NCBI RefSeq assembly: GCF_000002865.3
Contig: NW_001865057.1
Coordinates: forward strand, 573,053 to 637,052
Direction: 5' to 3'
From: Monosiga brevicollis MX1
Lineage: Eukaryota; Opisthokonta; Choanoflagellata; Craspedida; Salpingoecidae
DNA length: 64,000 bases
The position numbers and the translations under genes are program-made. Below, in pieces: positions 25,040 to 34,546 of this stretch. The notes beneath the pieces were generated by a model. It was not told the origin of the DNA, did not search any database, and saw only the letters and a program-made list of their open reading frames with translations. The stretch's first letter is position 1. Each line of letters starts with the position of its first letter.

Positions 25040-26859
25040 ATGGCAGGCCTTGACTGGATGCGGCAGCATGCCGTCCAAGGGTTTATGGTGCGTTCTGCAG
25101 CCGCTTGCTCGAGCCCGCAAATGCTTTGGTCAAGAGCTCATCGCACCTGCCTGCCGCTGCTGGCTTGCGCGCTGGGGCCTGGGTTGGTAGCTGATGAACT
25201 ACCTCAGCAGCATCGGCATTGTCTTCCTGAACAAGTGGGCCTACATTCAAGGCTTTCCCTCCATCACCCTCACGCTCATCCACTTTGTCGTGACCTGGCT
25301 CGGCCTCAAGGTGCATGGGCGCTGCATCGCCTTTTGGGTACAACGGCGGCCATGGCTCACCCCGCCCCTGGTCTCTGTAGATTTGTGCTGGCCTCCACGT
25401 CTTCGAGCCCAAGCACGTCAACATCACCAGCGTATTGCCCCTTGCTCTCGCATTCTGTGGCTTTGTAGTGTTTACCAATCTCTCCCTTACCTACAACAGC
25501 GTCGGCTTTTACCAGGTTCGTGGCCAGGGCTCGTCTGACCCCAGCAAGTCTCGATGGCCCTTGATCGCTCCTTTTGGCCCCTTGAAAAGAAGATCGATCC
25601 GATTGCCCCTCTCCTCATTGGTGTTGCTGGCTTGCCGGTCCTGCCTTGGCCTCTTGGGTGTGTAGTTGGCCAAAACCTTGACGACGCCAGTCATCGTCAC
25701 CATTCAGTTTTTCTATTATGGCGCCTCCTTCACCTCGCGCGTCCTTTTTTCCCTGGTCATGGTCATCTCCGGCGTGGCCATGGTCACACATGCCGATATG
25801 ACGGTCAACTTTTGGGGGCTCGTATTTGCTAGTGCGGGCGTTCTGGTCACCTCTCTCTACCAAATTGTACGTCATACGGCATCTTGATGCCACCCGCCGT
25901 GCCTGGCTGTCCTCTTGCATTGCTTCTTGACCAAGATATGTGTCTTTGGTTTCCTCCTGACCGTGGCCGCCCGGCACCGACTTGACCTGCTGCAGTGGGT
26001 CAAAACCAAACAAAGCGACTTGGAAATGACCGCATTCCAGCTGCTCTACTACCAGGTGAGCTCACGCATCCCGCCACCCTTCAGCAGCGACTCGACTCTA
26101 CACCTGGCGTGCCCCCAGACTGATGATTGACCTCGCCTGAAATCTGTCTTAAGGCGCCTCTCTCAGCCGGCATCCTGGCCATCGTGCTACCCTTCCTGGA
26201 AAACCCTTTCGCCGAGGACGGCATTTTCAACCGCGAATGGCCAGCCGAGGCTTTGGTGAGTGGACCAAGCGATGCCCAACTCGGTGGCCAATGTTTCTGA
26301 CAGCAATTTTGCTCAACACGATCACTTCGCCTCCGTTTCTTGGGCCTCGCCAGCTCGCAGCCGGATCATCAGCCGTGATGGCGTTTGCCGTCAACCTGTC
26401 CATTTTCCTGGTCATTGGCAAGACTTCCCCCATCACGTGCGTGCAAGGCCCCTCGAAGCTTTTTCAGGGGTGGGCGGAGTCCTCAGAGCTTGTGGACTGC
26501 TGTTGTTCCCGCACAAAGGCGTTGGCTTTGGCTTGGCCTCACCTGCTTGTGCGCCTGGCTAGATACAACGTGCTGGGTCACTTCAAGCTGTGTACGGTGA
26601 TTGTCGGCGGCTTTGTCTTCTTTAATGACCCCATCAATGGGCAGCAGGCGCTGGGCATCATGCTCGCTCTCGCCGGTGTTGTGCTGTACACGCACTTTAA
26701 GACAGAGGTACACCCCACGTGCTCAGAGCAACAAATCGCGCGCTAGCTGATGCCCGAGCCATGCCAACTTTTTGCCCGCCTTCACTCGCCTGTGTTCTGC
26801 CCTCGCAGGAAGCCAAGCAGGCCCCGGCATCCTTGCCCGTGCGTGGCAACAAATTATGA
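25040..26859 (+). CDS. SLC35E3: SLC35E3-type nucleotide-sugar/triose-phosphate-family transporter
   Basis: Nine exons splice in frame: 25040-25087, 25191-25310, 25381-25515, 25666-25866, 25996-26055, 26154-26256, 26354-26436, 26563-26707 and 26809-26859. The product has about 315 residues and 8-10 hydrophobic segments, the length usual for drug/metabolite-transporter SLC35 proteins. Diagnostic stretches match animal SLC35E3: YLSSIGIVFLNKW, TLIHFVVTWLGL, FCGFVVFTNLSL, LAKTLTTPVIVTIQ, GVLVTSLYQIW, MTAFQLLYYQAP, TSPITYNVLGHFK and QALGIMLALAGVVLYTHFK. It most likely sits in Golgi or another endomembrane; its substrate is not established by sequence. The start ATG at 25040 gives a short hydrophilic first exon; upstream open frames are probably 5'UTR. 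Confidence 0.94.
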
Positions 26860-27572
26860 TAAACAAATTTATTGTGCGTGATATCCTTTCTTTCGGACCA
26901 TGTTTCGATGAACTGACCTTGCAAGCAACGACTCGTCCTGTGTGAGGGAATTTGGGGAGCGAGAGGCCTCCTCGTTGGTGCAGGCAACTCGACTTCATTG
27001 TGCAGTCCCAGCTCAGCCCTTGTGTTTCGCCTCCTGTCACCTGTTGACGCCTTGGGGTGAAATTTTCTCATGTTAAGCTTGAGTATTTTGCATTGATGCA
27101 AATCGCGTGCTTTTACCGCATCGAACGCTTATGGCAATGAGACAAGGAGCCTGGAAGAAGACGGCTTTTACACAGACTCATATCGTCGGTTACAGTCCAA
27201 TGTCCTCAAGTCCTCAAAGTGCGGAAATGAGAGTTAGCATATGGGCACGACAACATCTCGAGGAAAATATTTTAGTCTGTGTGAGGGAAGCACTCTCAAG
27301 CTCAATCTTTTGCCAGAAGTCATTCAAAGCGACGGAGTGTCGCCACGGAATATCCAAGAACGGCGAAAAGAATAGCTCGAAATACACTAAAAATGACAAG
27401 TAAATTAAACTGATTTTTTCTCAAGGGGTGCTGTCGGTCGAGGCATGAATTCATGATGAACAGTTCCTTTTCGGTTTTGTGAATTGAGCATCGCCGTGAT
27501 AAAACTTTGGCTTTGGGTTTCAAGTGCCTTTGACTGCACGTTGGCGCACAGTCCAGGTGGGCCATGGCTTGC
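26860..27572. other. Convergent intergenic region
   Basis: About 710 bp lie between the 3' ends of SLC35E3 (plus) and the tyrosine phosphatase (minus). The sequence is AT-rich towards 27250-27480 and contains no convincing ORF, repeat or RNA gene. Confidence 0.6.
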
Positions 27573-29629
27573 CTACTCTGACGGCATGGACATTTTGCGC
27601 AAGTAGCGTGTGGCTCGGGATTGCGCCTTATTCTTAGCCTCTGCTTTTTCCTGGGCTTTCTGGTGCTCAGCCGCTTCGCGCTCGGCTTTGGCGATGGCTT
27701 CCTTCTTTGCGCGTGCCTCCGCCTCAACGGCTTCGCGTTGGCGAATGCGCAGCTCCTTGGCTTGACGCACCAAATTGGCAATCTGCTCAATGGCCGCCTT
27801 TTGAATGTTGACGCCCATCGACTGCAGCGACTCGAATTTGGACTCGACCGAAGTCATGGAGTATGAGACATCATATGTGTCGGCCTTCCATTCGGCCTCG
27901 GCTTGCTTGATCTCTGTGGGATTGACCACCACGATGCGTGGCTGTGCACCCTGAAAGAGCTGCTCAATCTCCTTCTTCTCTTCCTCTGCTTCCACATCCA
28001 TCTGCTCCTGCTCGGCTTGGACCTGGGGAGCGCAAAGATCAAAGTGAGGATGACATCCCAACCTCAATGGCCCAGAACCAAAAGTGTGTGTGTGTGTGTG
28101 TGTAGGGCGCACAATATGGACCAACCTCGGCCAACGTGACTTCCTCATCTGCCTCGGGCTCTTTGTCCTTCACATCGGCTGCTTCTTCTGTGCGACGCTG
28201 CACTTCGGCAGCGGCAGCAGCAGCCAGCTGCTCTTGCCGCTGCTTCTCCAATTCCCGAGCCTGCTCCGCGGCCATGCGTTCACGCTCACGATCAATGATG
28301 TCCTTGTGCTTCTTGAGCCAGTTGTTCAGGGCATCTAGAACCACCTTGTGCACATACGCGTACTGGGCCACCGTTTGCACCATAAAGTTGCGGTGTTGGC
28401 GCAGCTGGCCAATGATCGCATCAATGTTCACCTCGGCGCGCTCTTGCACTTGTTGCAGTGCGCTAAGCCCACGGAGCGACAGGGTGCCATAGTCCGGCAC
28501 GTGGGTGTCTCGATGAGAATGCAACCAGGAACACGTGGCAGCGAAGAGAGGAGACCGTAGAAGGCGCCACTCACGTGTCAATGGCAATGTAGGTGCCAGT
28601 GCGTCCAACGCCGGCGGAACAGTGAATGCAGATGGGGGCCTTGGTGTCTCGCTCGTGAAACTTGAGAACTTCGGCTCGAAACTCGAGAAATTCGACACTT
28701 GTCAGAGGCACGCCCTGCCGATCTCAAAAGTGAAGATGAAAAAAAATGTGAGCAGGCCATGATGACGGGCGACTGTGGTGCATGCCGAATGCATCAGGCA
28801 TGCGGATGCAGCAGAGACACACATGATCGGGCCAGCTTTGAAAGGCCAGTTGAACGACGTCCCGGGTTGGACCACCCGAAGCCAGGCCCACTTCAAAGTG
28901 ACGCTCAATGTGATGGGCGTGCATGGCGGACCGGGTAAACTTGACCTTGACCTTGCCGTACTGCACCTCAGCATTGTCTTCGGGCCAGTAGCGATGACAC
29001 TTTAAGACATTGGTTTCCAGTTCGCGCGTGACCATGACAATCTCGCCGACCTGATCAACCATTACGGACCCCAAATCGTCAGGGGTCAAAAGGCTGAGAC
29101 AGCCGACTCGGCGGCGCGAAGAGGACGGAGAAACAAACGAACCTTGTAAGACCAGATCATCCACCAAAAGTCATCAAAGGAGGAGGGGACGGGTCCCTGG
29201 GTGGCGATAAAGCCGCGCGGGCTGGTGTAGGATGGGCACCAGCTGGCGTTGATGTAGTCTGTGTCATGGTCCTTCAGGACGACGCGAGAGGCATCGTAGG
29301 CCGTAATGTTGACATAGCTATCGTGATCACGCAGGTAGAGAAGGGGGGTTGTGTGGGGAGCAAATACAAATTAAAACACGGGTCAGCAAAGCGTTTTCAG
29401 CCGCGAGAGCTCTCAAAGAACGCTTCGTGAGGCAGGCACACTCGCACCGATTCTTGACAATGTTTTCAGGCGCCTTGGAGGCCGTGCTGGGGTTGCCCAC
29501 ACCGATGCTGGCCAAGGCCTGAAAGTCAGTGACAAAGCCAGCGCCCTGATTCTGATTGCGCTGAGCGCAGAGCTTGCGGATGTTGGTAAAGGTGTTGGCC
29601 ACATACTGAATCTTCTCGGGCATAGCCAT
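27573..29629 (-). CDS. Non-receptor protein tyrosine phosphatase with C-terminal coiled coil
   Basis: Six exons on the minus strand join in frame: 29448-29629, 29143-29317, 28823-29050, 28575-28714, 28126-28462 and 27573-28022, giving about 503 residues. Classical PTP motifs appear in order: KNRYVNITAYDASRVVL (the Arg codon is split by the first intron), DYINASW, GFIATQGP, WPDHGVP (intron exactly after WPDH), and the catalytic loop HCSAGVGRTGTYIAID with its Cys and Arg. RNFMVQTVAQYAYVH closes the domain. The catalytic Asp of WPD and the downstream Gln are present, so the enzyme should be active. After residue about 300 comes a charged, Glu/Lys/Ala-rich predicted coiled coil running to the stop. 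No signal peptide or TM is visible, so it is probably cytosolic. The start could lie slightly upstream if a further 5' exon exists. Confidence 0.92.
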
Positions 29630-30278
29630 CCTGCCGATGCAAGACCGACCAGACTACACACGACCTATTATCACCACAGCGCCAAAGCAGACGGGTAGAG
29701 CCAGAGACCAAAGCCGAACAAGCCAGTGAGTCGCGAGTTGATCTGGTTCGCTCGATCCGAACAAAGAGCAGCTTCTACATAAGGTGTGTGTGTGGGCGGA
29801 GCGCTGGAGTTGACTCACTACTGGAGAAGCAAATGAGAGAGAGACAGAGAGGGAGAGACAGAAAGAGAGACAGAGAGACAGAGAGACAGAGACAGAGACA
29901 GAGAGACAGAGACAGAAACAGAGACAGAAACAGAGACAGAGACAGAGGCAGAGACAGAGAGAGAGAGACAGAGACAGAGAGAGAGAGACAGAGAGAGAGA
30001 GACAGAGACAGAGGCAGAGACAGAGGCAGAGACAGAGGCAGAGACAGAAACAGAGACAGAAACAGAGGCAGAAACAGAGGCAGAGACAGAGAGAGAGAGA
30101 GACAGAGAGAGAGAGACAGAGACAGAGACAGGGTGGGGTGGTTCCTAAGAAGTCACAAAACAAAAAAGACTCGTTTTGTCTCTCTGACAAAGATGTTGTG
30201 AAAAAGAATTGTCAACAAATTGACACGACTTGTCGAAACATGTTTGTTGCATTTCGTTTTGCCTGACACACAGCTGGG
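29630..30278. other. Divergent promoter region with long purine tract
   Basis: This 649-bp region lies between the divergent tyrosine phosphatase (minus) and alkyltransferase-like (plus) genes. Almost half is the GAGACA-type purine repeat. The rest shows no gene. Confidence 0.7.
29835..30131. repeat. (GA)n/(GAGACA)n purine repeat, about 300 bp
   Basis: An imperfect repeat of GA, GAGACA, GACAGA and GAAACA units, purine-only apart from the C positions on the plus strand. It starts about 200 bp upstream of the phosphatase start codon and ends about 150 bp upstream of the alkyltransferase-like start. Open frames across it encode only Arg-Asp or Ser-Leu repeats and are not genes. Confidence 0.93.
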
Positions 30279-31409
30279 ATGGCAGCGCGGGCGGCCAGCA
30301 GCGAGGATGGCACTGGGCTCAGGAGCTCGGTCGCTGGGGGTCGGGCTAAGCGGTTAGCAGCAAAGCAGGGTTCGGTCTCGTCGGACGAGTCAGCTGCGTC
30401 GACACCTTCACGGAAAAAGGCCAATCGACGGCGGTTGCCGTCCGAGGTCACACCCTTTCAAGGTCCGGACCAGCTTCGGCTCGTTGAAACGCCACAAACA
30501 GCTATTCACAGGCCACCTGGCATTGCCCCGCTTGCGTGTCATCTTTGCTTAGCTCGCGTCTACGAGCTCGTTCGGAAAATTCCCGCAGGCAAGGTCAGTT
30601 TTGCATACTGGAACGATAGCGCCGCTACCCACATGTTCGCGCGCAGTCTTCATCGTCGTGCGCGTGATGTGACGCTCAGGTGGCGACCTATGGCGAGGTG
30701 GCACGGGCCGTGGGCTGCAAGGCCGCACGGCCCGTCGGCCAAGCCATGCGCAATAATCCCTTTGCCATGAAGCTCTACCCCGGTCCCGATTACCCACCCG
30801 AGGTGTGTCTGTGTCACATCCAGTCGATCGCAGCCTCGCTGGTCAATGCCTGTGGTTGTTTCACACCCCTTGTTGCACATGATGGCCTTTACAACGGCTG
30901 CAGATGGTCCCTTGCCATCGTGTCGTGTCCAGTGATTTCTCAATGGGTGGCTTTGGTGGTCAGACGGCCATCTCCAGCACCAACATTTGCGACAAGGTTG
31001 ATCTCCTGCGTCGCGAAGGCGTCAAGACGCTGCGCGATGGCAACAAGATTAAGGTACGTTCAGTTCAGTCTCGCACTCGCGGAAAACAAAAAAAAAGAAG
31101 AAAAAGCCGTCTTATGCCACTGAGCAGCTTGGGGGTTCGGTTCAATTTTCTTCCACTACCTCCACCGGACACAAGCCAAAGCCAGTGTAGTGTGTGCTGA
31201 GGGCAGTGTGACTAAATTGTTCTACTGCGATGTAGCCTCATGGTACAATTGTCATGCGCAGCTGGCGCGGCCATCAATGGATGTGGTGCGGCTCACGGCC
31301 AAAGGGCCTGTATCACCACGGAAGTGACCTGCATCTTTCCTCCGTCTCGTGTGGTTCTAGTTCGTGGCAGGCTGGGTCAGCGTTTCCTGCAGTTCACCTG
31401 CCTCCTTGA
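30279..31409 (+). CDS. O6-alkylguanine-DNA alkyltransferase-like (MGMT/ATL family) protein
   Basis: Four exons read in frame: 30279-30593, 30680-30802, 30904-31053 and 31236-31409, about 253 residues. The first has a basic, Ser-rich extension (RKKANRRR, a possible nuclear signal) and YELVRKIPAGK. The second carries VATYGEVARAVG and RPVGQAMRNNP, the helix-turn-helix with its Arg finger region. The third has VPCHRVVSSDFSMGGFGGQ, so the alkyl-acceptor Cys is retained, unlike ATL proteins, which replace it. A short insertion (about 12 residues, Pro/Tyr-rich) lies between the helix-turn-helix and PCHRVV. MGMT proteins transfer alkyl groups from O6-alkylguanine to this Cys in a single-turnover reaction. 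The N-terminal Rossmann-like domain of animal MGMT seems absent. The last exon is the least certain because it has no recognisable homology. Confidence 0.85.
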
Positions 31410-33745
31410 GCTCCTAAGCACGTCGGGCCCAGAGCGCCCGGCGTTGTCAGAGCATTGGATGAGCAAAATCGATAATAACCTCAGAAGAAGGGAGAAAAAG
31501 AAAAGCTTTCAACGCCACCACCATGAAATTCTGTTCTCTTTGTTTTCCCATCGACCCGACGGTTTACCTTGACAATATCCAGGCCACCGATAAGCTCGCC
31601 GTTCACATAGAGCTGAGGATACGTGGGCCAGTTGCTGTATGTCTTCAGGCCTTGGCGAACCTGAGAACACGTCACCACCACCAATGTCAAGCACCCGGCG
31701 AGCATGGGAGCATATGATCTCAATAGCATCACCGAGCCACACCTCATTGTCGCCCAAAATATCGTAGTGTCCGAATTCAATGCCCTCATCGCGAAGAATT
31801 CCGACCATGGTGCGGCTGAAACCACAGCTGTGAAAAGCCACAAAGTAAGTGAACAGCCCCTTTTGTTTATTTTTATTTTTTGGATCAAGAGACAGGGGGG
31901 CTATGGCATGGCAGCTTCTTGCCTACTTACCGGGGTTCGTCGGGCGTGCCCTTCATGAAGAGCATCACAGGTGCCCGGCGAATCAATGCCGCCAGCCTGC
32001 AGGGATAGATGGCGATACAGTAAGGCGGCGAAAGAGGAGGTGGCAATACAGTCAAGTTGAGCACCAGAATGGGGTTGAGCTAAAACATGAATGGTAGTCC
32101 ATCCCAAGCACGTCACCTCGGGACACACGCGGAGATACTAAGAGATGACAAGACAAACCTGGCATGGAGCTCGTCTTCCGACTTGGCGCAAGGCAACATG
32201 CCCGCCAACTCCCCTTCAGCTTGCAACTCCTAAATGCACGCGCGAGTCGAGACGAGCTGCATGAGGTATGCCTACCAAGCACCACATCTGATTGGGCAAG
32301 GGCACACGAGAAGTCTTCTCACCTTGACCACATCGAGTCCACCAATCAGCTCGCCGTTGATGTACAGTTGCGGGTAGGTTTGCCAGTTGCTGTAAGTCTT
32401 GAGACCCTGACGCACCTAGATGACAAACACAACAAATACAATCAACTCCTGTGCCGGAAAATCCCGGATACTTGGAGCACGGGCGCCTTCTCGAGTCGAC
32501 AGATGCAGGAAAAGGGAAAATAAGACGCCTCAAAACAAGCAGCCCATACTTCATCATCGGCCAAGATATTAAAAGTGCTAAACTCAGCGTCCACTGATCG
32601 CAGGAGCTCTACCATGGTGCGCGAGAAGCCTGCAGCGGCATTTCAGCGGTCCAACATGTGGGGCAATGTGAAGGTGAGAAGGACTAGAATGCTCTTGTAT
32701 GACATTGCAACTTGGTGCTTGCCACTCACCACACTGGGGCTCGTCGGCCGTGCCCTTCATGAAGAGCATCATGGGTGCTGCGTTGATCAGCTTGTGCAGT
32801 TTGTCGTTCAAGCTCTGGTGGCAAGAGGGGTGGCGGAGTGGTCACATGGAGCATCCAAGGACAGGGCAATGGGCGAAAGCGACAGGTCATCCACGCCAAT
32901 GCTGTTCCTCACCAGCTTGGGGTCCTCAACAGCGACTTCAGCGAGCTTGGGAACCTGTGCCACAACGGCTTGGTGCTTTTGGACCTAATCTCGGACGAAG
33001 CCCTTCAATCAGCCTTGGCTTGGCATATACCAAGCATTCTGTCAGCAAAGGGCTGCACGTAAAAGCAAAAGTACCTTGGCCGACAGTTCAGGAGCGTTGG
33101 CGCCATTGACGCGGTCCACAACCTTGCTCAACTGAGGCCCAGCAAAGCCCAGATGCCACCGTGGATGAGTTGAATGCCGCCGACCTTGTGATGTCTGGCT
33201 CTGCCAGGGCAGGCGCTTACCTTGAACAGAAGCATGGTCGGAACAGCCATAATTTCATACTCCTCGGAGACATCCGCCAAGGCCTCGGCTTCAACCTGCC
33301 AGCGTTTCAAAGTGAAGAGATCGCACTAGCGAGTTGTGCCTGTCGCCCTGCTGTGGGCCACGCCGAAACCTACCCGGGCCAGCTTGATGGTGGGATAAGC
33401 CTTGTGCAGCTCCGCCATAACAGCATCCATTTGCTGGCATTGCGGCGCCCAATCCGCCCAAAAGTGCACTACCACCAGTGCACTGCCATCCAATGCCACA
33501 TCACCAACACGTGAGCCATCCATCACATGGCCCCAGCGAAGAAGCCAACCCACGCGAGCGCACGACAACGACTCTCCTTGCACACCCACATCCTTCAAAT
33601 TCACATCACCCCCACCCCAAACAACAGCACCCTCTCCCCCCCAAACGCGCCTCTACGGGCACTGCAAGAAGCACCAGACTGACCCGCCAGCGTCAGTCAA
33701 GACGGTCTTCAGCGCCGTCGCGTCCTTCACGTCGATTGCCGTCAT
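31357..33745 (-). CDS. GLRX3: Glutaredoxin-3 / PICOT (Trx-Grx-Grx)
   Basis: About 12 short exons on the minus strand, from ATG at 33745 (first exon 33684-33745, second 33374-33482) to TAG at 31357. Domain order matches animal GLRX3. The thioredoxin-like domain has [14 protein letters not shown], a single-Cys site, and VPTMLLFK. It is followed by two monothiol glutaredoxin domains, each with [18 protein letters not shown], a CGFS active site (assembled across an intron in both), [11 protein letters not shown] and TYPQLY[IV]NGELIGGLD. The protein ends [18 protein letters not shown]3 binds bridging [2Fe-2S] clusters through the two CGFS cysteines and glutathione, and acts in cytosolic iron-sulfur delivery with BolA-type partners. 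Both CGFS motifs and the GG-D signature are intact. The last exon overlaps the predicted end of the opposite-strand alkyltransferase-like gene by 53 bp. Confidence 0.93.
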
Positions 33746-33925
33746 TCTCGTTGGTTCTCAGCCCTCTGCTTTTCTCTGACAAAATGGCCCACAGAGAGAG
33801 AGAGTTTGAGAGAGTTTGAGAGAGTTTGAGAGAGTCTGAGAGAGTTTGAGAGAGTTTGAGAGGGTTTGAGAGAGTTTGAGAGAGAGAGAGAGAGAGTTTG
33901 AGAGAGAGAGAGTTTGAGAGAGAGA

Positions 33926-33997
<72 letters not shown>

Positions 33998-34546
33998 TTG
34001 GGGCAACACAGATACAGAACACTTGTTTTAAACAGAGACACAACCTGCTTGCATGCTTGCGTTTACCGTGCATGTAGCCACTACGTTAGCAGCATGGAAG
34101 AGCTGGGGGGGGGGGGCGGGGCTTGCAACCTTGGGTGTGGTCGTTGTTATGCACAACCCCTTCAATGTGTGCTGACAGCACACAGAAAACGCAAGAGGAC
34201 AGTTGACGCAAGGGAATAAATCCCCCCTTTTTCTTGAGAGAGAGAGAGAGAGCAGCCGCTCGCTGACTGATGCTGAAACGCTGATTGTGAATGGCAAAGA
34301 ATACCAACTTCAGCTTCTTCTCCTAAAACGTCGAAAGCTCGGCCGACGGCGCACGTTGGCCACACCCCGGAAAGAAAAAAAAAGTGCCTGGTCAGGCCCA
34401 TTTGTGACTGCGCTTTGACTCAGCCCCTCCCGCAACAGCTGCGATTGTCTCGAAAACCAGGGATCGCACCATGCTGACGCGCCCGACTTGAGGCCTCTAA
34501 CATCCGGCAACGGAAGAGTCTACATTAATTCTCCGGGCTCACAGAC
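33746..34546. other. Divergent promoter region (GLRX3 / TMEM132-like)
   Basis: This 800-bp region lies between divergent genes. It contains a GA-rich repeat at 33793-33993, a G-run at about 34105-34120 and a second short GA tract at about 34237-34253. No gene is seen; GA-derived open frames are artefacts. Confidence 0.7.
33793..33993. repeat. GAGAGAGTTTGA minisatellite grading into (GA)n
   Basis: The left part is a tandem array of GAGAGAGTTTGA-like units (about 11-12 bp); the right part is a plain (GA)n run. The tract begins about 50 bp upstream of the GLRX3 start codon, so it is a (TC)n tract on the GLRX3 sense strand and probably lies in its 5'UTR or core promoter. Confidence 0.92.

Noticed and set aside
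29654-30201. Open frames rich in Arg-Asp (plus) and Ser-Leu-Cys (minus)
   Set aside because: Both are conceptual translations of the GAGACA purine repeat in a promoter region.
33693-34073. Minus-strand Ser-Leu repeat ORF resembling a low-complexity protein
   Set aside because: It derives from the GAGAGAGTTTGA minisatellite. The only true coding part nearby is the short first exon of GLRX3 (33684-33745).
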